Shown here in pieces: positions 32,451 through 45,500 of a stretch of DNA of 64,000 nt. How positions within the stretch are numbered: position 1 is the first letter of the stretch; each line of letters begins with the position of its first letter. The stretch covers positions 806,001 through 870,000 of the forward strand of contig CM037837.1 of the NCBI GenBank assembly GCA_021234535.1. Reading direction: 5' to 3'. The notes under the pieces are model-generated. The model was given only the letters and a program-made list of their open reading frames with translations. It was not told the DNA's origin and did not search any database. Made by a program: the position numbers and the translations under genes. Source of the stretch: Stichopus chloronotus. Lineage: Eukaryota > Echinodermata > Holothuroidea > Aspidochirotida > Stichopodidae.

Positions 32451-32939
32451 GGACATATGTCGTCATCAACATCTGTGATAGGACATATATACCCTATCTA
32501 CCATTTAAACCGAGTGCCCCCATCAGTTACCGTGGATGGCATCGAAAAATTATTGCCCGAAAAACACGTACCGCCTATACATCATCGGAAACGACGGGAC
32601 ACTTTCACGAGTCCATTTTGTTCTTTTTGGTTAATACTTCACCCAACCAATAAGAACAAGTGTGGATTAAAATAGTAAGCTAATTTATTTTGGGATCAAA
32701 GTGTAATTTGGTGGTCTTAACCCCGTAAATAGGGTGCCACCCCCTCCCAAAAAAAATAAATAAAAATAAATAAAACGATGAACTGTTAGAAACCACATGA
32801 TAATCGTTGGGAAAATACTAAACTTACAATTGCTATGATTGGAACACATTCAGTTTTTCACTTATTTTCGTTCTTCTTATTCATGTTGTAAAAGTGTATA
32901 GGGTTTTTCCGTGTTGTCTAGTGCAAGTTCAGTATATTC

Positions 32940-33286
32940 ACCTCATCATGTGCAGCGAGTCGTTACATAGGTCATACGTACATTTTCTTAGGTTTGGCAT
33001 GTTGTACAGCCAATTGGGCTGATCGTTATCTGGTCGCAGGGTAAGTGAAAACAAGAATCTTGTGTTGTGTTGTGGTCGTGACTCAGCGTTGTAATAATAA
33101 CGTTCGACTATCTATGCAAGGCCTCCGTGGAAAAGGTAAACAACACAGCCTCAGAAAGTACTGAAGGGATCCGCTGGGTGCTTGTTATCTTGTAACAGGT
33201 GGTAAACACTACATTTTGTTTAGTTCTTGGACTTGTGTTGGTCGTCCTCGAAAGAACGCAGGCTGAGGCCCGCTCATTCTGCTGCA
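32940..33286 (+). promoter_or_regulatory. Likely 5' UTR/first non-coding exon of the thioredoxin-fold gene
   Basis: A strong donor (GCAGG/GTAAGTG) lies at 33041 with no coding sequence before it, and acceptor-like sites lie at 33198 (ttgtaacag) and 33223 (acattttgtttag) ahead of the start codon. This suggests a short spliced leader exon ending at 33040 and a second exon starting at 33199 or 33224. The region is free of recognised repeats. No TATA box is obvious. Confidence 0.4.
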
Positions 33287-33562
33287 ATGCGGCTCATTTT
33301 ACTGGTTTTATTCGTTGGGATTCCGGAGTTTTCTTTCGCTCAACCACCGGTTCCTAAGAGGTCACAATCGGGGTTTCCATACAAAGCCGAACATGAAGAC
33401 GCAAAAGTTGTAATAGATTTTTTTGTGGATTTGACATGCCCAGATTCAAAAGCAGCGTATCCGGTGATGAAAGAGGTTGCCGAATTCTACGGAGATGACG
33501 TCAACTTGAAAACATTTATGTTCCCACTTCCATACCACCGATCTAGTTACCTTGCATGTCAG
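33287..33562 (+). CDS. Thioredoxin-fold gene exon 1 (signal peptide, CPDS motif)
   Basis: 92 codons from ATG to CTT GCA TGT CAG before donor GTACGT at 33563, phase 0. It holds the signal peptide, beta-strand VVIDFFVDLT, the CPDS site and the FPLPYH segment. Confidence 0.9.
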
Positions 33563-36500
33563 GTACGTACAAGTACATCGTTAGTTAGGCTATAAATAAA
33601 TCTTATTGTAGTTAAACCACAGTTCTTTGAGTTAAACCAACGTCTTGCGCCATGTATACCCGGAAGAACACTTTAGTACCCAAAATGCTTTCTCGCACAC
33701 GAATGACTGAATAATATGAGATGACACGTTCTCGGTACTTATCTTTCGGACATACCAGCCTACTGTTCCGATAACTTCGTGATGCATAACTTGTAGATAA
33801 TTACATGGTAACATTATAGTTTAATCAAGTTCCAAGACACTGACTACTGAAAAGAAAATGAAAGGAAAAAAAAAAAACAGGTGGATTACCTTGTATGCCT
33901 AGGTAAGATTACATAAAATGTGCCAATTGCTGGCAAATTTAAAAATAAATCCTGATTGTTATAGCATATGTTATATTCAGGTGTATCTCCCTAGCTTGTA
34001 TTAAACATTTACTTTGAGCATATATAATATTTTGACTTGGGAAGGGGGGGGGGGGCAGGGGAGAGGGGAACTGCTGCATAACCCATCACAGAGTACATAC
34101 TGTACATGTAACCCAGCTGTAATTAGGTCTGTGAACTGTACTTAGTACATGAATACTGACTATGATTGGATTAGTAGTGGACCCTGTTGGTAAAATTGAG
34201 AACTGTCCAATTCTTTTCATTGACCACTCTCCTTGGCCATTTGTTTTCCATTTTCAGGGCGCTTTTGCATTTGACAGTTTTAACCCTAAGTTGACCTACA
34301 ACTGGATCGATCATATATTTGATCATCAAAGCACCCTTTACAATGGTGCCACTGCCAATCTTGGGGATGATGAAATATTAGGGTAAGTATTAGCTGTATA
34401 TAATCACACTGCATATTTTACATGAAGATACAGGCAGCCCCCTATGGTACTCCAAAGGTACAATTGTGTTTGTTCAAGAAGATGAGTATTTTACAATTAA
34501 TTTTTTAGTCTGCCTTTCATAGAAACTACACTATGTCCTCTTAATTACCATGAGAAGATCTTTATTACTATTATTTTAACTGGAAAAAGGCTTGGCTTCA
34601 CGTGATATGAAAGATGCTGTTTTGTACCTACATAGACTTTTATTTCACTCTGCAGCCTTACACTTTGTAGTAGTAATAAGTACTTGAAGGTCATTCTCTG
34701 AGACAGTACAGCATGGGCATATTTAGGAGTTTTGTTTGGGGGGTGCACTGGATTCACCCATTGTGGGAGAGTGTCATTCATCTGGGTTGTAAACAAAAGA
34801 CCTGCTTTCAATATGGTACGTGTACAAGTTTGTATTGTCAAATATGTTTGTTTAGGACCTTAGGTCAGATTGTGGTTGTCATTGATCTACCAAGCGACAC
34901 TTTGACTGATGTCTGTAACATAACAAGGACAGTCTACAGTCACATGTTACAGTACACAAGAAAAAGTTCACCAGTATGGTACCTGAGTTCCATTTTTTGT
35001 TGATTCAACTCCCACTTGTAGAAATTAAAGGCTGTATTGCATCACCCTAAGCTGTATTTTTACCTCCCGGAAAGCAAAATTCTCAACTGGTTCTAAGTTA
35101 GAGTACTCTTAAATTGACAGCAAATTCAAAAGATACAGAGCAGCTCGTATTACACAGCGTACACTGGGATCCATTGTTTTGATTACATGTGTGGAGGAAT
35201 TTAAGACAGGCTGAGGGAGGAACTAGAGGTAGGTGGTTGGGACAATTGAAACTATCTGGGGTGATGAGTTTTTGTCTTTAAGTCAAGTTACGATGATGAA
35301 AAATGATCATGTGTACAGATGAAATTTTACTGTACCTGATGTTCGAGAGAGAGAAAAATGATATATATTGACAAAGGCTGCCCCTCATATATGAAAATTT
35401 CTTCTCGTTCAGTCGTTTTCTGCTTATGTGAGTCTGAGGAGACCATGTTCTTTGACAACTTGTCCAGGAAAGGCGACTTTTTTTTGCATGAATATGGACG
35501 GACCCTATTACTACATTCATTTGTCTTTTTCAGGTACAGTAGCATGTATGAGCTGTCTCATTCTGGTAACATCTTATGTATTGTTTTGTCTATTGCACAA
35601 AACAAAGTCAAGGTTAAAAGTGCATTTAAGTGCAGTAAATTTAATAGTGCCTAAAAATCTTTGTCTTGGAATTTTTTGAGGATTCCACGTGCACCCTCGG
35701 CAACCCCTCCGGATACGTCCCTGTGCATCTGTGCTGTTTGGGTTTCAGGGAGTTTTTTTTTTTTCTCCAATTAATTCATGTGTAATTTGCAGAAAGACGT
35801 CTAATAGTCTGTAGCCTGCAAGGTACGAATAACTCAGACCGCGCTCTGATAATCGAGGTCATGCATTGGATTGGGCTGTTGTTTTACTGCTATCAGCAAA
35901 ACATTGGATCAGCAAAATTTTTAGCAAATTCCATCAACAGATGTTGCAGCTAGATGTTTGCTAATTATGTTTGCCGATGTTACGCAACCTGCAGATTTAG
36001 CTGCACTGAGGAAGGTAACCCGGATAGATTTTAAGAAAAACCCTACAAGTGCTATTCTCCTTTTGAAAAGTGAAGAAAAAAACAGCCCTTGTGAAATGTT
36101 AGGTGTTCAGATGTATGGTTTCCTTCATATTTCACCATGGCTCTTCTGATGAGCCTACCAGCAGCAAAATTTGTGATGATTTTTCAAAGGCACAGGAAAG
36201 AATTGGCACTCAAGAGAGCACAGTGCATCATGCACAATGTCGGCCAATGGTTTGATTAAAAACATTGGCCATCAGATAGATCAAGGGTAAAAAAAACCAC
36301 ATAAATCTAAGATGTATAACAATTAAGAATTTGTCAACATGCAGTGCTGTATGGTTAAAGAAGAAACAGTGTGTCATCACTTACGGTATTAAACAATGCA
36401 GTCACATGCAATTACAATTCTGCTGTACATTTACCTAGTGAATACTGAGGTTGAAGTGATAGATCATGGTAACAATATTTCAGCTAACCTCAGTTTTGAC

Positions 36501-39500
36501 ATTTGAAAGAAAAGCTTTCATTTTGTGCTTGTTACAGTTAAAGTAGGCCTACAGGTAATTTGCTCGAATGCTCATGCTGGTAGAGATAAGCAGCTGCATC
36601 AAATGAAGTCATAATTAATTACTAGTAAAATCCATCATTTTTATTTGCATCAACCACAATTTTCCTGTGGCAAGCTTGAAAAGTGAGCCTGCTCACTACA
36701 TTTAAAGTTCTGTCAAGGGATGGTTCTATGAAATAATCAATAAATTTAATCACATGTGGCATGTATTATTAACTTTGATACCTACCTTTGATTTCTTTCC
36801 GGAGGCAAAAGGAATCTATGCAATGGTGATGTGTATGTGTGTGTGTACAGTATGTGACGCCTTGCCTGTAAACACGATATCTGAAGAAGGGTCACCTTGA
36901 CTGATCGTATAGTTTGTGTGTGAGTTGTTCATATCGAGTAGATGATCCCTATTGTTTTTGGTGGAGGTCAAAGGTCATTTGAGGTTACCAGAGGTCAAAA
37001 TGTGAAACCCTTGTAAACACCACATAAACAATATGTCTCAATTAGCAGCATAGCCTTGACTCATGTGGTGTTAAGCTTGGTCATGAATCCTACTATTTTT
37101 GGTAGAGCTTCAAGGTCATTTGAGGTCACCAGAGGTCAAGATGTGAAAACCTTGAAAACACAATGTCTCAAGAAGGTTAACCTTGACTATAATATCATAC
37201 TTAGTGTGTGAGTTGGTCGTAGTGAGGGGATTGATCCCTATTGTTTTTGGTAAAGGTCAAATGTCATCTGGGGTCAACAGAGGTGAAAGTATGAAAACCT
37301 TGGTATCTCATGGTATCTCAAGAAGCTGATCTAAATCTGACTAATTTCATACTTAGTGTGTAGGTTGATTATAGTGAGTACAGTAGATGATTCCCATTGA
37401 TTTTGGTGAAAGTCAAATGTCATTTGAGGTCACCAGACATCAAATTGTGAAAACATATATAAAACTGCTTAGTGCACACTGTGGTCAAAAGACCTTATTG
37501 TGGGCATGCTGTCTCTAGAAGAATAAGGTGTTTGAATTTCAAAGTTGTCCTGTGTTCTTCATGAATATGGGCAAGGAATCGCAAATTTCCTTTGACTTTC
37601 TTGTTAAAAAAGTTTCTTTGCATGAAAGTGTTGTGTTATGGTGAACAAATTATTTCAGGTAAGGAACGTGGACACAACAGTACTTTCACAACATGTACAG
37701 TACAATACATGTGGCTTTACTAAATTGTTTTGACCAAGGGAAACATGCAGTTATTCATTTCAAATGACGGACATGGACATTTATGGATTTATGCGTTGCT
37801 AAAACACCGTTTTTAAGGAAAATTTTGTGAGACAAGAATTTTATACAGTAGCCATTTTGTATATTGTCATGTACATGCATGCATTTCATTTTCAGTACAA
37901 CTTTGATTTTTCACATGTGGCAATTTTCACAGCAATTTGCACCTGTACAAGAAGCATTACTTGCTCGCAGTAAGACCCTTTGGCCTAATCCCTCTTCATG
38001 TTTAAACAAGAAAGGCTTTATGAAGAATTTGTTTAGCTTTTAATACTTCTCAATCCAGGTGACATTAGTCACAGCTCTGTGTGAAGAGTCACTCCTTATC
38101 AAAACCATTCTCAGTTGGTCAGTGTGACTGCACCAGCTGCCAAATTTACAGGGTTCAGTGCCACCAGTGGGTCTAAGATCTTCCTTCCTCAGTTGGACCA
38201 TAATGAGCAAACAGTGCTGTACAGTACATGGACCAGCTGGTGTTCTTTTTATGATGGGAGAGTTGCTTTATATTTAATTGTAACAAACTTACAGGTTTGT
38301 CATGTAGCTTTTGGTTGAAATGAAAAGAGAAACCTATGATTGTGTGTGTCAGTGTTATGTGTGTTATGTGACACTTAGATTGTTAACACAATGTCTTGAG
38401 TGAGGTAACTCCTAGAGTTCTCACACGTTGTTCAGTATGTAGATCATGCACTATATCAAATGGGAGAACCCTATTTGTTTTTGGTGGAGGTCACAGATCA
38501 TCTGAGGTCATCAGAGACTGGACACTGAGAAGTATTTTAACATGATATTTCAAGATAGGTTATCTAATGTTATCTCCTTGAACATTGGGTTTTTGTCCAC
38601 ACACACAAGAATGTAGAAAGACATCCAGTTGTTGCAGAAATCTATGTATGTCATGACTTGCTTTTCCAAGAATCAACTGATCTGAAACAAACTGTCTTTT
38701 GTGAAGTGTGTACCATGAATCAAAACAAGGATGAATCAAATGTACACCAAACATCAAAATATAAGGAGAAGTAACACACCCAGGACAGAGGAAAGGTCTC
38801 TCAGTGACTTGTTATCTTTATTGTCCATCCTCTAGAAATCCATTGAGGAGAAAACTGCAGATGCCTTTACATGATACCTCTTAGGAATCATGGAAAATTT
38901 TGATACTTGGTATCTACAGTATGCAATATATCAAGATGAAGGATCCTGTTGATTTTGGTGGAGATCAAAGTTCATCTGAGGTCACCAGAGGTCAGACACT
39001 GAAAACTTTATTAGCACAGTGGATCTTAAGATAGGAATCATGAAAACTATTGATACTAAATATGTGAGTGTGTTATATCACAGTAAATTCTACTGGATGT
39101 CAAAGGTCATATGAGGTCAAGTGAAACATGACACATGGAAACTTATGGTAGGTGGTACTAAGGTGTGTTATATTAGGTATCAAGTAGGAGAACCACTGTT
39201 GTGTATGGCGGAGGTCAAGGAATGTCTGAGGTCACCAGAGGTCAAAATCTAAGATGATAATTTTTGACACATAGTATTTAGATGGTCCATATCAAGTCAA
39301 AGAAAACTATTGTTTTTGGTGGGGGTCAAAAGTCATCTTAGGTCATCAGATGCCAAACACTGAAAACTTTGATAATAAAATACCTCAAGATGGGAATTAT
39401 GAATGATAACTTCTCATAATCAGTAAGTTTTGACACTTAATTACTTTATATACTGTAGATGTGTTTGATCACATTGAAGAACTCTACTGGTTTTGGTGGA

Positions 39501-42500
39501 GGTCAAAGCTTATCTGAGTTCATGGGAGGTCAAATACTGAAAAATTTGTTAGTCGATATCTTAGATAAGACCTTAGTCATGATAACTATTGATAATTCAA
39601 ATTTCTTTGGTTTCTACCTTGTAATTTGCATCCTGCTTCTACCTGCCCACCTGTAGGTAATCCTACTATCCTTACTACTTGCTTGGGTTTACACAGGGCA
39701 AATAAAGCTGAAATTGTGTTGACAGAAAAGATACATTGCATTCAGTTCCTATTAGCTTTTTCCTTCATCTCACAGAATAGGGAGAATCATGTCATATTAT
39801 TTTTGGTGGAGGTCAAAGATCATCTGAGGTCACCAGAGGTCAAATGCTGAAAATCTTGTACTCACAATATCTGAGTACTTAGGAAACTTGGATACTTTCG
39901 ACATTTCATTTGTGTACATATGCTAATAATATGCCACATTACCTAGATGAATCGGATCCTCCCATGTTTGTTGGAGGTCAAGTGTCACTGTACCAAAGTT
40001 AAAAACTTAAAACCATTTGAACACCATGCATAGTACCTCAAGAAAGGTGGCATTGATACTTTTCACACTTTGTATTGTACTTAAATTTTTGCCACTGAGT
40101 AGATAAAGTCCATTGATTTTGGTTGAGGTGTTTATTAGAGGTTCAGTCTGAGAGTTGTGTAATGAATTCATCAAAGCCTTATAAAATGGTTGCATTCGGA
40201 TTAAATGTATGTTGAAAGACAGTAAGTTGTTGATTTTTCAAGAATCTCACAATGTCTCACATAACAAAATAGAGTAATTAATTCGTTGCACTATATGTTA
40301 TACTTCCCTGATCCTAATCTTTTCCTTTGTTAAAGTAACACTGTTGCAGTTGGCTGCACTGGAATTAGAAATAGCTTTCTCTAGACACTTTAGAAATCAG
40401 TGGCAAATCAATGTAATGTGTGTACCTCAATGGAACACACAGTAATGACCTCCAAAATGATCAATATTTATGTTCAGTAACTTCACTTTATATCATAGAT
40501 GATGAAATTGCTACTTGGTTTTGTGAGAACCCTATGGAGTTGTTTTCCCAAGTAGTGCTTGTAATTAAGAAGCTATATATAATGTCTGTAGCTCTGTGAT
40601 ACTGTCTATTAAGGTTTGGTGCACCATTTATGGATAAATAGCCAAAACATAAGTTGTAAATGAATGCATCATGCCATTAACACTGGTTTGTCTTTTTACT
40701 TAAAGTTAAAGGGGAATATTGCATTTAAAATGCAGCAAAGAAAATTATTTTAGTGATTGCCAACTACTGTATTCCGTCTCAGCACAGATGTACTGTATCA
40801 GCTTCAACTTTTCAAAACATAATGCCCTTAGATGTGTAACAGAAGATGCATCATTTGAAATTTTTGAAAGTTTGGGTGAACAAATAGTTTTTGAGTAACA
40901 ATTCTGAATTTCTCACTGTGAGAAACTTACTGTATTTTGGACTAAAAAAGGGCTATAGCCTTGCCTTTTTTTCAGTAATATTGTTTTGTATTCATAAATC
41001 TTGGTTTTGAAAATATTTTTTTCCCTGTGAAACAAACACATATTTCCCTTAAAGTAGGCCTACTTCAAACTGTGATCTCTTGATACCATTATCATCTATA
41101 GGCCTACCAGTCCCCAAAGATCAAGCTTCGGAGATCTTTTCAAAAGTTGCTTTTGATACAGTAGTATTCTCCTAGTCTTGTAACATTTTCCTGTGTACAC
41201 CTTGTTATGTAGCATATTTTCAGCAACTACAGTATGAACAAGGCTGCAGACTGCAAACACAAAAAACATCTGCCATTTCGGCAAATTGTATCAGGACAAG
41301 GCAGTGTGCTTGACTCAAGTGCGAAGCCACTTAACTAATATCAGCCTACGCATTAAACATACAATATCCTCTGCAACAAACAGATATCAAAGAAAATATT
41401 GTATTTTGTATTGGGTTTGTTCATCGATTACTTGCCAGCTGATGATTGTCAGAAATTTGTCTCTTTTTTGTCAACAGATTGGAAAGAATCGGAGTTTATG
41501 TCCTGTGGGTGGTAGAGAAGTCTGTGTATGTAACTGTGTAGTGTGTTGCTATGGAGACATGAAAGACTATATATACAGTAGGCTTAATACTTATTCTGTA
41601 TGTAGACACACTGAAGCAGTCAAATAGCAACTCCCTGAGACTTAGATACAGTTCAGGTTGTTATGAGCATCTGTTGAAGGCTAAAAATGGTTTATATCTT
41701 TCACAGAATTGCAATGACCATATTTAATTTGTGGACACTGTGTCTTAGTTGCCACTGTACCACTTTACATGCATATGGTAAATGCACTAGCTGTATGCAC
41801 AGCTCACTATAGGTACTGGCTCACTGTACTTTTAAGTAATTGCAGCAGCAAGGAAATGGCCTTTGATTGAATTACCTTATTGAGAGTACGTACAGTACTG
41901 CATATAAATTCATGGACATAGCCAAGTTGGGGGAGGGGGTGCCCCATGAGCATAGTTTTGGGATTTTTGTTCGATAGTTTTTATGATATCGTAGTTCCCC
42001 TTATATTTTTGTGCAATAGACCTACAATTGGTGGTCTATAAGCTGGACCTGGAAAGTACCATTTCTAGCAATCTTGCTACAGTAGTAGACCTACTATGTA
42101 GTGTATTTTTAAGCCAAAATCTTGTATGCTGCACGCCAACCTGTGGTGGTGCTACACTTAGTCTTCTACAGTACAGGATTTACCCATCCCCGATGAATTT
42201 CTCGCCACACGCCCAACCGAATGTAGTACACTGAGTGCACTAAGTGAACTATAAAGTTTTGATACACACAGACTGTATGTGCCACTTTTACTGTCAATTG
42301 TGATTCAAGAAAGCTGGTGGAAAGGTGAATTTCCTCTGAGATTGGTGGGAGGGGGGCCAGGGAAGAGATGATTCAGGCTAGGCATGTCTTATCACTTTTT
42401 TGAGACTCCCTGAGCAACATGTTAACAGCTATCAGTTTTCAAGCTTTCAGTTGTGTAAGTGTTAGGTTTCTGGTATATGTTTCATGTAAGATTGTTTTAA

Positions 42501-45500
42501 TGGTACCATATTGTACAGTATTATTGCAGCTCTGAATATTCTATGCAGTACCACATAGCCATTGTACTTGTTCCGTATTGTTGATCTGTAATATATCTCA
42601 AAGGAAATTGTTGATTTGAGGTTGCAGATCTACTTGCAGCAGATTGCTGAAGTCCAAGTGTATTGTGGTGTAGTGGAATATATTGGTTGGTGCAGGGAAC
42701 TGCAAGTCAGCAGGTTTCATTTTCCACTGGGAGTAAACACGTGCAAAGCAGCAGTATTTTGGCTTTATGCTCATGAATGTCTCGCACAGTATTGCACATT
42801 CGTCATGCCCCAAAGTTACTGCGTGTTATGCTTTAAAGGTTGTGTAATATGCATCTAGAAAAAGGCTGGCTTTATTCAGAAATTGCAAAGTAAAACCCTG
42901 ACTGAGCATCTGTTGGATTTTTGGTTCCTTGCATCAGCAAATTAAAGGAACCTATGCAGTCAGGTTGGCATGTGTGCATGTGTAAGGGGGTGTGTGTGTG
43001 TGCATCTGTGACACTTACTTAGGTACGCTCTAACTCAATAGGGGAAAGTCCGATGAAAGTCAAACTTGGTATGTAGTCTGCCATATTGAGAAGGTGTGCC
43101 CTATCGTTTTTGGTGGAGGTCAAAGGTCATCTGGGGGAACTGGGGGCAAAAGTCTGTTTTGCTTGGGTACGCTCTAACTCAACAGGGGAAAGTCCGATGA
43201 AAGTCAAACTTAATATGTAGGTTCGCCATATTGAGAAGGTGTGCCCTATTGTTTTTGGTGGAGGTCAAAGGTCATCTGGGGGAACTGGGGGCAAAAGTCT
43301 GAAAACCTTATGCTATGGATGCTCATACATGTATGTACCATCAGTCCCCCTCCAGTGCATCATGAAAGTACTGCTTGAGTTAGCAATTTCTTGATCAAAT
43401 GAAAAAGAAGCAGTGTTGTTTGCACTACTGTAGGTGGTCATACCAAACAAGTTTTGGCTGGATCAGTTTACCTCCTCGTGCCTGAGTGCTAATGTGTGCA
43501 TTCATGTGTCTTTTCAATTAGTGAGGCGGGCAGGTAACAATGAAAGAAAATAAGTCAGTTGGTGTTCTTACCAGTTTAAACTAGACCCCAGTAGTTCCCC
43601 CCAGGGCATACTATCAGTTTATTGGACTTTATAGGGGCATAGATGGGACAAGCCATATTGCAATTTGCAGAGCCCCTTCTTGAAATGAGAAATGCGCAGA
43701 TGTTTTTGTTTTGTAAAATGAATGGGATATTGCTGTATATTGCAGAAATCAACATCTTCAATTCATTGCATTAGTTGAAATGGCTTCTTTGATATTTATG
43801 AACTCAGGCATATCATTTTACAGTATATTCCAAGTACAAGGAACCATAGTGCCCCTAGGCTGTTGTGAAATCATGCAAAATACTTGTTCTCTTACAGATT
43901 GTATGTAACACTGTTGATGGTTGGTCACATTAGTGCTATGGAAGTGGTTCCATGCGGGTGCATGTTTGTCATGTTTGGGGTCCAATGTCTGAAATGGGCC
44001 ATTTTATAGAAGCATGAAATATGTTTCTCTCTCTACAGAATTTATGTTACAAAAGTGAGAGTTTATGGTCAGAAATGGACCATATAGGCCAGTGTACAAA
44101 ATAATGCATGCTCCCTTTTACTTCATAATGAACATTATATGCTCTCCATCTGTGCAAGGAACCAGAGAGCCTGTGGGCTCTTGTTGTTTATATGCATCTA
44201 TTTTTGTTTTTAGATATGACTTTTCAAATTTTGGGGGGAGAGGGTTGCATGTCTGTCTATTTGGCATTTTGTGTAGCATGGATCTCAAGTCAATTCCTTG
44301 GCCTTCTTACGTACCTTTAAAATGTTCAGGATTCTAAATTTTGTCTTACATTGTTTATGCTGGTTGCACAGTTTGACTTAAAGTGATTGCGTGGGTAGGC
44401 AAAAAGTATAAAACATTGAAATTTCATCTCCAAAATTTTGGTAACGCTTTTGATTACATCATTCAGACAATCTGGGAAAATAAATAGGTTTCAGTTGGTT
44501 AATTAAGCCATATGATTTCAAATTCTTCTACCATAACGCCAAAAATTTAGAATACGATAATGTAGTGGTTGACAGTTTTCATTCAAATCAACGGTGTGCT
44601 TCTTTGAGCAAGCCAATGGGAAGTATACTAGTAATAAGTATTCAGTTACCAACTCTGGATCACTGATGCCGTGGGCAAGGTTGTGTTCAGTTCGTAGGTT
44701 ATTTGTAAATACAGTGTTTCCTTTCACCAAATACTACAATTCCTGACACCTAATAAGGAGCGACGACTTTGGTATGTTTTTGATACACTAGTGAGACCTG
44801 TAGTGTTGCATATTCACTATGTAGGCGGTTATAGCAAGAACGTTAATTTTCAAATATGATTCCTTTTTTTCACTGTTTTATGCCAATCCAGTTGCTTTTG
44901 GAAGTAGTTACTGTCATTTTCCTTCATTGAAAGACATAGTCTGTTCATGTACAACCTCGCGTGTACATGTAAATAAAGAAAAAGTTAAGATCAAACATAC
45001 AGTAATCTTATCTTTTTGGTTTTTCAGTACACACGCAATCACTTTAATTTGGACAAGTCACCGTACAAGATTGATTGAACAGACGATAGTGGAAGACTAT
45101 GTGGGGACCCTATTTCTAAGACCCAATACCCCCTCCTCTTCGAACAATTCTGACCGTAGGCTACAGTATGATATATACTCTACAGAACATATAGGATTGT
45201 CCAAGTAATTATTCTTCAAAATATTTGGACTGATCGGGCTATTTTACCAGTGATATGGAACAAATGATTAGTCAAGTGTGGAGCTGTTTTCATGTTATAC
45301 TGTATTGTGGTATATTGTGAAATTGCATCATGCACAGTTGCACATGTGTGCTTCCCACTGAACCGTATAGCTTCGTATTGCAAGATTCCACATGCTGGTT
45401 ATATTAATCCTACTTATTTCTCATCTCAATTGGTATACTTTTAATTGTAAGATGCTATATCAGCTAGTCCATCGTGCTACAAATTAAACAATTAACTTCA

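Noticed and set aside
33227..33286. Upstream extension of the thioredoxin-fold reading frame from 33227
   Set aside because: Position 33227 is TTG, not ATG; the first ATG at 33287 directly begins a good signal peptide.
35958..36149. 63-codon plus-strand frame in the 12-kb intron
   Set aside because: The host gene already joins exon 2 to exon 3 in phase; this frame has no splice sites in agreement and no family match.
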